25,909 bases of DNA from assembly GCA_035574175.1 (NCBI GenBank), contig DATLZB010000205.1, positions 1 to 25,909 of the forward strand. Direction: 5' to 3'. Below are positions 16,719-25,470 of the stretch, one piece after another. Each line of letters starts with the position of its first letter. Within the stretch, counting starts at the first letter, position 1. Origin of the DNA: DATLZB01 sp035574175 (GTDB lineage Bacteria; Pseudomonadota; Alphaproteobacteria; Rhizobiales; Hyphomicrobiaceae). The translations under genes were made by a program, and so were the position numbers. The notes under the pieces were generated by a model. That model did not search any database, was not told where the DNA came from, and saw nothing but the letters and a program-made list of their open reading frames with translations.

Positions 16719-17293
16719 AGCTGCCGCGAACGATCCGCCTCGACCGGTCCGACACGCTGGTGTTCGAACGGCCCGCCGAACCAGGAGAATGGGCGGTGCC
16801 GGGCGCCTTCATGTTCTGGGACGTCGATCCCGCCACGCTGAAGGGCAAGCGGCGGCAGGCCTTCCGGGCGGGCTTCCTCGGGCTCACGAGCTTCGGCTGG
16901 TCGACGTTGGTCAGCGTCGCGGAGGCCACTGCGGAGGACGAACAAGGCGCCATCGCCCAGCTTGCCGACCATCTGATGCGCGAGCACGGCGCTCCCGACC
17001 GTGCCGCCGCCGAGGCCGCCGCCAAGGAGGAGATCGGCTTTGCCGCTTCGCTCTGCGATCACCCGGTCGGCACCCTCATTGCTCTTGAGCGCACCATCGG
17101 CGCCGACGGCGAGGTTCGCGAGCGTTTCCGCACGTTGAAGCCGGCGCCTCGCGAACGCGCCGTGTTCGATCAAGCGTGGGTGAGGCCGATCGGCGTGGTT
17201 GCCGAGGACGGCGAAAACGACGAGCCGGACGAGATGCAGCTCGATCTCGTCGAGCTGGCCGAGGCCGACAAGGGGGCCAAGGACCGGGAATGA
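16715..17293 (+). CDS. DUF6505 family protein
   Basis: A 192-residue soluble protein of unknown function from the conserved formate dehydrogenase accessory set. Recognisable parts are LDRSDTLVFERPAEPGEWAV near the N-terminus, FMFWDVDP, and the acidic tail DEMQLDLVELAEADKGAKD. The GTG at 16715 overlaps the previous stop (GTGA) and has GGGAG eight bases upstream; an in-frame codon at 16682 would also keep the frame open but lies deeper in the previous gene. Its stop overlaps the next ATG (ATGA), so translation of this row of genes is coupled. Confidence 0.8.
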   Translation: MKLPRTIRLDRSDTLVFERPAEPGEWAVPGAFMFWDVDPATLKGKRRQAFRAGFLGLTSFGWSTLVSVAEATAEDEQGAIAQLADHLMREHGAPDRAAAEAAAKEEIGFAASLCDHPVGTLIALERTIGADGEVRERFRTLKPAPRERAVFDQAWVRPIGVVAEDGENDEPDEMQLDLVELAEADKGAKDRE

Positions 17294-18294
17294 GCGACTT
17301 CTGGGTTTCCTCCGGGCATCACCTTCTCGACCGCGACGAGGAGGGCTACCTCGTCCTTACCGACGAGTTCCTGAAGGCTTACCTGGCACGCCCCGAGATC
17401 ATTCCGCCACCGGAGGCTTGCGATGCCGAGCGTCGCCTCTACCGCCGGCTGTCGAAGACGCCCCGCGATCGCGTGGGCGATGGCGACATCGCGGCCATCA
17501 AGGACAGCGACGCCCAAGAGAACTGGCGAGCCCTTATCGGCTTCCGCGACCATCTGCTGGCGCATCCCACACTGGAGAGCGCCTACCTCTCCCTGATGCG
17601 CAAGGGGACGGGCCACACGCCGCCGCTGTTCATAAACCAGCTCGTCCACGTCATCATGCGCAACGTGCTCGACGGCGTCGACGATCCGTTCGCCCTGAGA
17701 GCGGGCGAGCTGTTCTATCGCCCGCAGCGGCTCACACAGCACGAGGGCCGCATTTTTCTTGCCGACGAAGAGCTCGTCGACGGGGCCGAAAGCGGTATGC
17801 ACGCCTCGCCGTTGATCGCCATGCTGGGGGAAGCCGCGGCCCGCAACCTCGACGTCCTTGTCGAGGAGAACGCACCCGGCTACTTCGCGCGCAGCGATGC
17901 CTTCGACATGGTTCTGGACTTCCGCCACGGTGGTCCGGGCCGTACCGCCTTCGCCGGCGTCATGGAGCGTTGGCTTCGCCACATGCTCAAACTGGGCTCG
18001 CGCATTACGCCGCTCGAGAGAATCGAGGACGACAACTGGACCTGGTTCATCGGCCTTGATGCGGAGGCAACGCGGATCGGCAATGCGCTGTGGGAAGGGC
18101 AGGGCCCCACCGTGCCGGGTCTGGACCGCGTGGTGGCGCTGTTCCGGCTCGACCTCGAAGCGATGGCGCAAGTCCCTGCGCCCATCTATCTTATCTTGGC
18201 GATGACACCGCAGCGGATCGTTCGCATGAAACCGCAGAATCTGCTCGTGGGGCTGCCGGACCACGTCATGGCACCCGCCGCCGGAGCTTCGTGA
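17290..18294 (+). CDS. DUF6352 family protein
   Basis: A 334-residue cytoplasmic protein of unknown function, recognised as the DUF6352 family by its start SDFWVSSGHHLLDRDE, the motif YLVLTDEFLKAYLARPE, and DDNWTWFIGLDAEAT in the C-terminal part. It occurs almost only beside formate dehydrogenase genes, which implies a part in making or maturing that enzyme. It has no cysteine cluster motif or membrane segment. It overlaps both neighbours by the stop/start pairs ATGA and TGATG. Confidence 0.85.
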   Translation: MSDFWVSSGHHLLDRDEEGYLVLTDEFLKAYLARPEIIPPPEACDAERRLYRRLSKTPRDRVGDGDIAAIKDSDAQENWRALIGFRDHLLAHPTLESAYLSLMRKGTGHTPPLFINQLVHVIMRNVLDGVDDPFALRAGELFYRPQRLTQHEGRIFLADEELVDGAESGMHASPLIAMLGEAAARNLDVLVEENAPGYFARSDAFDMVLDFRHGGPGRTAFAGVMERWLRHMLKLGSRITPLERIEDDNWTWFIGLDAEATRIGNALWEGQGPTVPGLDRVVALFRLDLEAMAQVPAPIYLILAMTPQRIVRMKPQNLLVGLPDHVMAPAAGAS

Positions 18295-18797
18295 TGGCGC
18301 GCCTGGAGAGACTGGTCGGGCTCGTCGTCGAGTGCCGAAGGATCGTCGGCCCTTGGCCCGGCTTCACCTGGGCACCCGTCCAGGTTTTTCCCGCCCCGCC
18401 CGCGACGCCGCCCTGGACACGCCTTTTGAGCTCGCCCGACGCGGTGCAGTATTATGCTGGTCCGGCCGCGCTCGAGCTGCACTCGAGCGACACCGACCAG
18501 TACGGGGCGAACCTCGCAACCGGCACCCCCAAGCTCTGGGTTGCTCTGCGGGCTGAGGGAAGCGAGCCGCCGATCGAGATCGTCGCCGTCACCGCCAATC
18601 CCTCGGAGGGCGAAGCATTGACCGAGGCCGGCAGCAACATTGTTGATACAGTCCCGATGCCGGCCGAAATCGTGGCGCAGGTTGCTGCCTTTTTCACCGC
18701 ACATCACGAAGAACGGCCTTTCTACAAGCGCCAGCGCGATCGCTCCGAGCGTGATGCCCTGCGCTGGCGCCGCCGGCCGGTAGGGAGCGACAAATGA
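18294..18797 (+). CDS. DUF3305 family protein
   Basis: A 167-residue protein of the DUF3305 family, recognised from the start ARLERLVGLVVECRRI, the TPKLWVALR strand and the tail with HHEERPFYKRQRD. The family is restricted to formate dehydrogenase loci, and its biochemical role is not known. It starts within the stop of the DUF6352 gene and overlaps the DUF3306 gene by four bases (ATGA). Confidence 0.85.
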   Translation: MARLERLVGLVVECRRIVGPWPGFTWAPVQVFPAPPATPPWTRLLSSPDAVQYYAGPAALELHSSDTDQYGANLATGTPKLWVALRAEGSEPPIEIVAVTANPSEGEALTEAGSNIVDTVPMPAEIVAQVAAFFTAHHEERPFYKRQRDRSERDALRWRRRPVGSDK

Positions 18798-19516
18798 GCA
18801 CTGACGACGAACCGTTTCTGGCGCGCTGGTCGCGGCTGAAGCGTCGCCGCGAACCCCAGCCAGGCGAGGAAAGCGGGCCCGGCACCGCGGCCCAGCCCGA
18901 TACGGACAAGTCCGCAGAAGGGGCCCGAAAGGACCTCGCTGAAAGAGAACGCGGACAGACCGGCCAGTCAGAGCCGCCGCTTGATCTGTCAAAGCTGCCG
19001 AAAATCGAGGAGCTGACGGCCGATAGCGACTTTGCCCAGTTCATGGACCCCCGCGTGCCGAGCAGCCTGCGCCAGGCCGCGTTACGGCGGGCGTGGACGC
19101 TCGATCCGAGGATTCGGGACTTCGTGGAAATGTCGGACTGGAATTATGACTGGAACGTGCCTGGCGGCGCTCCTTGCTATGGTCCTATGCCGACCGGAAC
19201 AAAAGTCGGCGAGCTGCTTGCCCAAGTCTTCCAAACCTCGAGCAAGAACGTCGTTCAGGAGGCCAGCAAGACGCCCGACTATGACAAGTTGTCGCATAGC
19301 GGGCCGGATACCACCGGGGCCCCCAGCCAGATCGCCGGCGAGGAGGCTGCGGCGATGGCTCCTGCCGAGACGGAAGCGGCGCGCGAAAAACCTTTGGGCG
19401 CAAGCCGGGTAGCGGAGGCTCATTCCACCTCCGTGGAAAGGGAAAATGAGGCTCCTTCGCGCATGGGCTATGGACCGCCCCGCCGCCGCCGCCACGGCGG
19501 CGCCCTGCCCGTGTGA
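18794..19516 (+). CDS. DUF3306 family protein
   Basis: A 240-residue protein. The conserved core lies in the middle, roughly residues 62-135: LPKIEELTADSDFAQFMDP, LRRAWTLDPRIRDFVEMSDW, and NYDWNVPGGAPCYGPMP. The flanks are low-complexity and charged, including a C-terminal PPRRRRHGGALP, typical for DUF3306. Together with DUF3305 it forms a fixed pair in formate dehydrogenase clusters; function unknown. It starts in an ATGA overlap and is the last of the coupled genes; a 104-base gap follows. Confidence 0.85.
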   Translation: MSTDDEPFLARWSRLKRRREPQPGEESGPGTAAQPDTDKSAEGARKDLAERERGQTGQSEPPLDLSKLPKIEELTADSDFAQFMDPRVPSSLRQAALRRAWTLDPRIRDFVEMSDWNYDWNVPGGAPCYGPMPTGTKVGELLAQVFQTSSKNVVQEASKTPDYDKLSHSGPDTTGAPSQIAGEEAAAMAPAETEAAREKPLGASRVAEAHSTSVERENEAPSRMGYGPPRRRRHGGALPV

Positions 19517-19620
19517 CGCGGCGCCTTCCTAATAGGATTGCGCTATGGCGGCTTAGGCAGGTACTATGTTTAAGCAACCTGACGGCCCGGCCTCGCCCGG
19601 GCAGCATAATCAGGGTGGAA

Positions 19621-20415
19621 ATGCGGGAGGATGGTCTCAGGCTCGCGATCGAGGCAGCCGGCGGCGTCGGCGCGCTGGCGCGTGGCCTCGGCATCAAGCA
19701 ACCTTCGGTTTCAACGTGGCAGCGGGTTCCGGCAGAGCGCGTGCTGGCCGTGGAAGCGCTGACCGGCGTTCGCCGCGAGAGACTCCGGCCGGACCTCTAT
19801 GGCGAGGGGCGCGTCGGGCCATCGGCAATGACGGCATTGGATCAAGCGGACGAGATCGAGCGGGCGCGGGCGAGCGAGTATCTGCTGCTGGCAAACCTGC
19901 TGCGCAGTGCGCCAAGTGGAGCTCTGCTTGAGGAGATTGCCGGATTGACCGGCGATGCCACGCCGCTCGGCATGGCCCATATTGCCCTCGCCGAGGCGGC
20001 TGCCAAGGCTGATGTTTCCGACGTCGAATCGGAGTACTTCGCCTTGTTCATCGGCATCGGCCGAGGGGAACTCCTTCCTTATGCCTCATATTATCTCACC
20101 GGGTTCCTGCACGAGCGGCCGCTCGCTCGTCTGAGAGAGGAACTACAGCGCCTGGGCATCGAGCGCGCGGAGTCCAACTTCGATCCGGAGGACCATTTGG
20201 GCATCCTGTTCGAGATCATGGGCGGCTTCGCCAACGGCACTTTTCCCGCCGATCTTGAGCAGCAGAAGGGATTCTTCGAGCGTCACATCAGACCCTGGGC
20301 GTTTCGCTTCTTCGACGACCTTGCTGCTGCCAAGTCGGCGCGCTTCTACACGCCGGTCGCCGAAGTCGGCCGAACGTTTCTGAGCGTGGAGTGCGAGGCC
20401 TTCGCACTCGAGTGA
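19621..20415 (+). CDS. TorD-family molybdoenzyme chaperone fused to a YdaS/Cro-like helix-turn-helix
   Basis: The 264-residue protein has two parts. Residues 1-62 match YdaS/Cro-type DNA-binding domains (AIEAAGGVGALARGLGIKQP, VSTWQRVPAERVLAVEALTG, RPDLYG). Residues about 80-260 match the TorD/DmsD chaperone family (EYFALFIGIGRGELLPYASY, ERPLARLREELQRLGI, PEDHLGILFE, RPWAFRFFDDLAAAKSARFY). TorD chaperones bind Tat signal peptides of molybdoenzymes and hold them until the cofactor is inserted; the client here should be FdhA. The DNA-binding half suggests it could also sense unoccupied chaperone and regulate transcription, which is inference. The ATG at 19621 follows AGGGTGGA; the frame is open back to 19513, but that extension has no family match. 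Confidence 0.88.
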   Translation: MREDGLRLAIEAAGGVGALARGLGIKQPSVSTWQRVPAERVLAVEALTGVRRERLRPDLYGEGRVGPSAMTALDQADEIERARASEYLLLANLLRSAPSGALLEEIAGLTGDATPLGMAHIALAEAAAKADVSDVESEYFALFIGIGRGELLPYASYYLTGFLHERPLARLREELQRLGIERAESNFDPEDHLGILFEIMGGFANGTFPADLEQQKGFFERHIRPWAFRFFDDLAAAKSARFYTPVAEVGRTFLSVECEAFALE

Positions 20416-20429
20416 AATGAGACGAAGCC

Positions 20430-20445
20430 GGCCGCCCCGGCGGCC
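20430..20445 (+). other. GC hairpin before the Tat-signal gene
   Basis: GGCCGC, CCCG loop, GCGGCC form a perfect 6-bp stem 14 bases after the chaperone stop and just upstream of the strong ribosome-binding site GAGGAGGAG of the next gene. It could separate expression levels of chaperone and enzyme transcripts. Confidence 0.35.
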
Positions 20446-20462
20446 GCAACGAGGAGGAGACG

Positions 20463-20663
20463 ATGACGAAGCAGAAGCAGGTCGGAGCGGTGGACCGCCG
20501 CGGCTTCTTAAAGTCGATCGGCGGGGTCGGGGTGGCGGCAGCCACCGTCGCCGGGCTCGGCAGCGCTCCGGCCGAGGCCGCCGAGAGCGAGGCCGACAAG
20601 CGCAAGGCGCGCTACCGCGAGACCGACCACGTCAAGGCCTACTATCGCACCAACCGTTATTGA
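20463..20663 (+). CDS. Small Tat-signal protein of formate dehydrogenase regions
   Basis: A 66-residue protein with a twin-arginine signal (DRRGFLKSIGG, residues 11-21), a hydrophobic stretch and an AEAAE-type cleavage region near residues 36-41, leaving a charged tail of about 25 residues ending YYRTNRY. It matches the known family of formate dehydrogenase region Tat targets. It has no catalytic motif; it may accompany FdhA through the Tat pore or be a small subunit of the enzyme, which is inference. A strong ribosome site (GAGGAGGAG) precedes it, and fdhA starts 30 bases later. Confidence 0.9.
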   Translation: MTKQKQVGAVDRRGFLKSIGGVGVAAATVAGLGSAPAEAAESEADKRKARYRETDHVKAYYRTNRY

Positions 20664-20693
20664 TTTTCCGTTCGGAACCCAAGGAGACGTGAC

Positions 20694-23657
20694 GTGCTGA
20701 TTAAGCGCAAGGAAAGCCAAGCGCGCGCAGCCTCGTTGCGCAATGCGCTCGTGAACGGCAGCGATGGCCGTATGGATCGCCGCACGTTCCTCCGCCGCTC
20801 AGGCTTGGCCGCCGGCGGCCTCGCCGCGGTCGGCAGCCTCGGCATCGCCGGTGTGCGCAAGGCCGAAGCGGGCCCGCCACCGCCGGCCGGCGCCAAGGTC
20901 GAGATCCGCAAGAACATCTGCACCCACTGCTCGGTGGGCTGCACGGTGGTTGCAGAAGTGGCGAACGGGGTGTGGATCGGCCAGGAGCCGGCGTGGGACA
21001 GCCCGATCAACCGCGGTACCCACTGCGCCAAGGGTGCGGCCATCCGTGAGCTGGTGCACGGCGACCGCCGCCTGAAGTACCCCATGAAGCTCGCCGACGG
21101 TAAGTGGCAGCGGATCAGCTGGGACACGGCGTTCGACGAGATCGCCAAGAAGATGCTCGAGATCCGCGAAAAGTCGGGACCGGAGTCGGTGTGGTATCTG
21201 GGCTCGGCCAAGTTCTCGAACGAAGGTGCCTACCTGTTCCGCAAGTTCGCGGCCTTCTGGGGCACCAACTCGGTCGATCACCAGGCCCGCATCTGTCACT
21301 CGACGACAGTGGCCGGGGTTGCCAACACCTGGGGTTATGGTGCGCAGACCAACTCCTACAACGACATCCGCAACTCCAAGACGCTGCTCATCCTCGGCGG
21401 CAATCCGGCCGAAGCGCACCCGGTGTCGTTGCAGCACCTGCTCACCGGCAAGGAGCTGAACCGGGCGAACTTCATCGTCATGGACCCGCGCCTGACGCGG
21501 ACGGCCGCGCACGCCACCGAGTATGTCCGCATCCGTCCCGGCACCGACATCCCGGTGCTGTTCGGCATGCTCTGGCACATCTTCGAGAATGGTTGGGAGG
21601 ACAAGGAGTACATCGCGCGCCGGGTCTACGGCATGGACCAGGTCCGCGAGGAGGTGAAGAAGTACGATCCCAAGACGGTGGAGAACATCACCGGCGTGCC
21701 GCCCGAGCAACTCCGGCGGGTAGCCGAGAAGTTCGCCAAGGAGCGGCCCTCGACGCTGATCTGGGCCATGGGTCAGACGCAGCACTCCATGGGCACCGCC
21801 AACGTGCGCGCAAGCTGCATCCTGCTGCTCGCCACCGGCAATGTCGGCAGACCTGGCACCGGCGCCAACATCTTCCGCGGCCACTGCAACGTGCAGGGTG
21901 CCACGGACCTGGGCGTCGACATCGGCACGCTGCCGCTCTACTACGGCCTCGACGACAACGCTTGGCGCCATTGGGCGCGGGTGTGGGAGGTCGAGTTCGA
22001 ATGGCTCGACAGCCGCTTCGACAAGCGGCCCGGCCCCGACGGCAAGCCGGTCAACTTCCGCACCGTTCCAGGCATTCCCTCGACGCGCTGGTTCGATGCG
22101 GCCACCCTGCCTAAGGATCAGGTCGGGCAGCGGGACAACATCAAAGCGGCCATCGTGTTCGGCCATGGCGGCAACACGGTGCCGCGCATCCCGAAGATGG
22201 TGGAGGGCTTGGCGGCTCTGGAGCTGCTGGTGGTCGCCGACCCGCATCCCACCAACTTCGTGTCGCTCGGCAATCGCAAGAACGGCACCTACCTGCTGCC
22301 GATCTCGACCCAGCTCGAGTGCTCCGGCTCACGCACGGCTTCCAACCGTTCGCTGCAGTGGGGCGAGAAGATCGTGGAACCGATCTTCGAGAGCAACAAC
22401 GACTACTGGGTGATGTACAAGCTTGCCGAGAAGCTTGGCTTCGCCGATCGGATGTTCAAGAACATCAAGATGGTGAAGGGCAAGTACGGCGATGAGCCCG
22501 AGCCCGAGTCGATCCTGCGCGAGATCAACCGCGGCGGCTGGTCAACCGGCTACTGCGGCCAGTCTCCGGAGCGGCTCAAGGCGCACATGCGCAACCAGGG
22601 CCGGTTCGACGTGGTGACGCTGCGCGCACCCGCCGATGCACCGGAGGTCGGCGGCGACTACTACGGTCTGCCGTGGCCGTGCTGGGGCAAGCCGGAGCTT
22701 CGCCATCCGGGCTCGCCGATCCTCTACAATACGACCATCGCCGTGAAGGACGGCGGCGGCACGTTCCGTCCGCGCTTCGGACTGGAGCGCGAGGAGAAGC
22801 GGCCCGACGGCACCGTGGTCAAGGTCAGCCTTCTGGCCGACGGGGTCTACTCCAAGGACTCCGAGATCCAGGATGGCTATCCGGAGTTCACCACGGCGGT
22901 GCTGCAGAAGCTCGGCTGGGACAGCGAGCTGACCGAGGAGGAGAGGGCGGTCATCCAGAAGATGGGCGGAAGCGCATCCTGGGCCACCGATCTTTCCGGC
23001 GGTATCCAGCGCATTGCCATCAAGCACGGCTGTACCCCCTACGGCAATGGCAAGGCGCGGGCGGTGGCATGGAACCTGCCCGACCCCATTCCGGTGCACC
23101 GCGAGCCGATCTACTCGCCGCGGCCGGATCTTGTCGCCAAGTATCCGACGCGGCCGGATTTCGTGAGCTTCCGGGTGCCGAACATCGGCTTCACCGTCCA
23201 GAAGACGGCGGTCGAGAAAGGCATCGCCAAGGAGTTCCCGATCATCCTGACCTCGGGGCGCCTCGTCGAGTACGAAGGCGGCGGCGAGGAGACGAGATCG
23301 AACAAGTGGCTCGCCGAACTGCAGCAGGACATGTTCATCGAGATCAACCCGGCCGACGCTCAGGAGCGGGGCATCTCCGATGGGCAGTGGGTCCTCGTGC
23401 AAGGCCCGGAGATGTCGCGCGACAAGTGGTGCCGGATGAAGGCACTGGTCACGGAGCGGGTCGGCAGGGGGGTGGCGTTCATGCCGTTCCACTTCGGCGG
23501 CTGGTTCCAGAGCGTGGATCAGCGCGGCAACTACCCGCCTGGCACCGATCCGATCGTGCTCGGTGAATCCGCCAACACGGTGACGACCTACGGCTATGAT
23601 CCGGTGGTCGCCATGCACGAAGGCAAGGCCACGCTTTGCCAGATCAGGGCCGCGTGA
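20694..23657 (+). CDS. fdhA: Formate dehydrogenase catalytic (alpha) subunit, Tat-exported molybdoenzyme
   Basis: This 987-residue member of the molybdopterin oxidoreductase family oxidises formate to CO2. A twin-arginine signal (MDRRTFLRRSG, 27-37) shows export to the periplasm. The [4Fe-4S] motif is Cys76/79/83/111, and the metal ligand is Cys201 in ARICHSTTVAG (codon TGT at 21294), where E. coli FdnG and FdoG have selenocysteine. The molybdopterin domains fill the centre, and the dinucleotide-binding C-terminal domain starts near residue 845 (FPIILTSGRLVEYEGGGEE). Translation starts at a GTG after AAGGAG. It forms an operon with the beta and gamma subunits downstream. The chaperone and DUF genes upstream probably serve its maturation. 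Confidence 0.95.
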   Translation: MLIKRKESQARAASLRNALVNGSDGRMDRRTFLRRSGLAAGGLAAVGSLGIAGVRKAEAGPPPPAGAKVEIRKNICTHCSVGCTVVAEVANGVWIGQEPAWDSPINRGTHCAKGAAIRELVHGDRRLKYPMKLADGKWQRISWDTAFDEIAKKMLEIREKSGPESVWYLGSAKFSNEGAYLFRKFAAFWGTNSVDHQARICHSTTVAGVANTWGYGAQTNSYNDIRNSKTLLILGGNPAEAHPVSLQHLLTGKELNRANFIVMDPRLTRTAAHATEYVRIRPGTDIPVLFGMLWHIFENGWEDKEYIARRVYGMDQVREEVKKYDPKTVENITGVPPEQLRRVAEKFAKERPSTLIWAMGQTQHSMGTANVRASCILLLATGNVGRPGTGANIFRGHCNVQGATDLGVDIGTLPLYYGLDDNAWRHWARVWEVEFEWLDSRFDKRPGPDGKPVNFRTVPGIPSTRWFDAATLPKDQVGQRDNIKAAIVFGHGGNTVPRIPKMVEGLAALELLVVADPHPTNFVSLGNRKNGTYLLPISTQLECSGSRTASNRSLQWGEKIVEPIFESNNDYWVMYKLAEKLGFADRMFKNIKMVKGKYGDEPEPESILREINRGGWSTGYCGQSPERLKAHMRNQGRFDVVTLRAPADAPEVGGDYYGLPWPCWGKPELRHPGSPILYNTTIAVKDGGGTFRPRFGLEREEKRPDGTVVKVSLLADGVYSKDSEIQDGYPEFTTAVLQKLGWDSELTEEERAVIQKMGGSASWATDLSGGIQRIAIKHGCTPYGNGKARAVAWNLPDPIPVHREPIYSPRPDLVAKYPTRPDFVSFRVPNIGFTVQKTAVEKGIAKEFPIILTSGRLVEYEGGGEETRSNKWLAELQQDMFIEINPADAQERGISDGQWVLVQGPEMSRDKWCRMKALVTERVGRGVAFMPFHFGGWFQSVDQRGNYPPGTDPIVLGESANTVTTYGYDPVVAMHEGKATLCQIRAA

Positions 23658-23669
23658 TGGGAGGCAATC

Positions 23670-24266
23670 ATGGCTAGGATGAAGTTCCTGTGCGACGCGG
23701 ACCGTTGCATCGAGTGCAATGCCTGCGTCACCGCCTGCAAGAACGAGCACGAGGTGCCGTGGGGCATCAACCGGCGGCGCGTCGTCACCATCAACGACGG
23801 CAAGCCCGGCGAGCGATCCGTCTCGATGGCGTGTATGCATTGCACCGACGCGCCGTGCGCGGCGGTGTGCCCGGTCGACTGCTTCTATACGACGGCCGAC
23901 GGGGTGGTGCTGCACTCCAAGGCGCTGTGCATCGGCTGCGGATATTGCTTCTACGCGTGCCCGTTCGGCGCGCCGCAGTATCCGCGCGTCGGCAACTTCG
24001 GCTCGCGCGGCAAGATGGACAAGTGCACCTACTGCGCGGGCGGGCCGGAGGAGGACATGACGGCGGTCGAATATGCCTCCTACGGCTCGAACCGGTTGGC
24101 GGAAGGCAAGCTGCCGCTGTGCGCCGAGATGTGCTCGACCAAGGCGCTGCTCGCCGGCGACGGCGAAATCATCGCGCAGATCTACAAGGAGCGCGTCGCC
24201 AAGCGCGGTTACGGCTCCGGCGCCTGGGGCTGGCGGACGGCCTACAAGGAGAGCATCGCCACCTGA
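23670..24266 (+). CDS. fdh3B: Formate dehydrogenase iron-sulphur (beta) subunit, FDH3 type
   Basis: The 198-residue protein has sixteen cysteines arranged for four [4Fe-4S] clusters: Cys13/16/19/23, Cys55/58/63/67, Cys87/90/93/97 and Cys119/122/151/155. It relays electrons from FdhA to the cytochrome b subunit. It has no Tat signal of its own and no C-terminal membrane anchor (E. coli FdnH has one), so it should be carried out of the cell attached to FdhA and dock to the gamma subunit. It lies 12 bases after fdhA with GGGAGG before its ATG. The start and the RYGSGAWGWRTAYKE-like tail fit the FDH3 beta family. Confidence 0.95.
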   Translation: MARMKFLCDADRCIECNACVTACKNEHEVPWGINRRRVVTINDGKPGERSVSMACMHCTDAPCAAVCPVDCFYTTADGVVLHSKALCIGCGYCFYACPFGAPQYPRVGNFGSRGKMDKCTYCAGGPEEDMTAVEYASYGSNRLAEGKLPLCAEMCSTKALLAGDGEIIAQIYKERVAKRGYGSGAWGWRTAYKESIAT

Positions 24267-24345
24267 CCGTTCGAGCCCACCACGCTTGATGTGCGGGCCG
24301 GCGGCTCGTTGCGGGCCGCCGGCTGGACAATTCGAGGGAGGAAAG

Positions 24346-25374
24346 ATGTCGAGATTGATCGAACTTGCCCGCGCCCTGGCGCTCGCCATCCCCATCGCCC
24401 TGTTCGCCGGCGCGGCTCCGGTCTCGGCACAGACCCCGGTACCGAAGCAGGTCAATCCGACCGCGGAATCGGTGAAGGAGGATCAGCTCCTCAAGGAGCT
24501 GCAGCGCATTGAGGGCCGCATCACCATACCGGACAAGCGCGAGGCGGTGCTGATCCAGCCCGCCGGCCGCGATTGGCGCGAGTGGCGACAAAGCACGCTG
24601 CCGCGCATCGGCACCATCGCCATCATCGGCATGCTGGCGCTCCTCATCCTGTTCCTCATCGTGCGCGGACGGGTGCGGCTGGAGAACGGCTTCTCGGGCC
24701 GCACCGTGCAGCGGTTCACGGCCGTGGAACGTTTCGGGCACTGGCTGACCGCCACTTCGTTCATCGTGCTCGGACTTACCGGCCTCAACGTCACCTTCGG
24801 CCGTGACTATCTGCTCCCTGTGGTCGGCGCCGAGACCTTCACCTTCCTGTCCCAGTGGGCGAAATACCTGCACAACTACATGAGCTTCGCCTTCGTGCTT
24901 GGTCTTGTCATCATCTTCTTCGCATGGGTGATCTACAACCTGCCGACGGCGCGGGACTTCAGATGGATCGCCGAGGGCGGCGGCATCATCGGCAACAAGC
25001 ATCCGCCAGCCGCCAAGTTCAACGCCGGCCAAAAGCTGGTGTTCTGGGTGACGATCCTGGGCGGGCTCACGTTGACGATCACCGGCTACATGCTGATGTT
25101 CCCCTTCTACAGCCTGCCGTCGACCACGCTCACCGAGATCAACACCAGCATCGCCGCCATCCAGAATGCGCAGGTCATCCATGCCGTGGTCGGCCTGATC
25201 ATGATTGCCATCATCCTCGCCCACATCTACATCGGCACCATCGGCATGGAGGGCGCCTTCTCGTCGATGAGCACGGGTGAGGTCGACGAGAACTGGGCGC
25301 GGCAACACCATTCCGTATGGGCCGAGCGCGTCGCCAGCCCTGAGGGCGGCGGGCGCACCGTCCCAGCGGAATGA
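24346..25374 (+). CDS. Formate dehydrogenase cytochrome b (gamma) subunit
   Basis: The 342-residue membrane protein takes electrons from the beta subunit to quinone through b haems. It has a cleavable signal peptide (about 1-28, ending VSAQ), a polar periplasmic stretch of about 55 residues, then five hydrophobic helices (about 88-106, 133-150, 176-197, 231-252, 276-297). The four histidines His132 (FGHW), His176 (YLHNY), His279 (VIHAV) and His293 (LAHIY) fit the haem ligands of the FdnI/FdoI family. The N-terminal helix and signal are an extension relative to the four-helix E. coli FdnI. GAGGGAGGAAAG precedes the ATG, 79 bases after the beta subunit. Confidence 0.92.
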   Translation: MSRLIELARALALAIPIALFAGAAPVSAQTPVPKQVNPTAESVKEDQLLKELQRIEGRITIPDKREAVLIQPAGRDWREWRQSTLPRIGTIAIIGMLALLILFLIVRGRVRLENGFSGRTVQRFTAVERFGHWLTATSFIVLGLTGLNVTFGRDYLLPVVGAETFTFLSQWAKYLHNYMSFAFVLGLVIIFFAWVIYNLPTARDFRWIAEGGGIIGNKHPPAAKFNAGQKLVFWVTILGGLTLTITGYMLMFPFYSLPSTTLTEINTSIAAIQNAQVIHAVVGLIMIAIILAHIYIGTIGMEGAFSSMSTGEVDENWARQHHSVWAERVASPEGGGRTVPAE

Positions 25375-25470
25375 GGCGCTGAACGAAGAACGAAGTGGAT
25401 CGAAAGCCGGTCCGGGGCTCGCTTGGCCGACCGGGACGGCTCGTCGAAATTGGGAGCCTGGGCAAAAACC

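Noticed and set aside
21294..21296. Selenocysteine at the FdhA active site
   Set aside because: The codon is TGT (cysteine), not TGA, and the frame is open throughout.
22542..24455. 637-codon open frame on the minus strand across fdhA, the beta subunit and the gamma start
   Set aside because: It is a by-product of high GC in third positions of the real genes; the composition is not protein-like.
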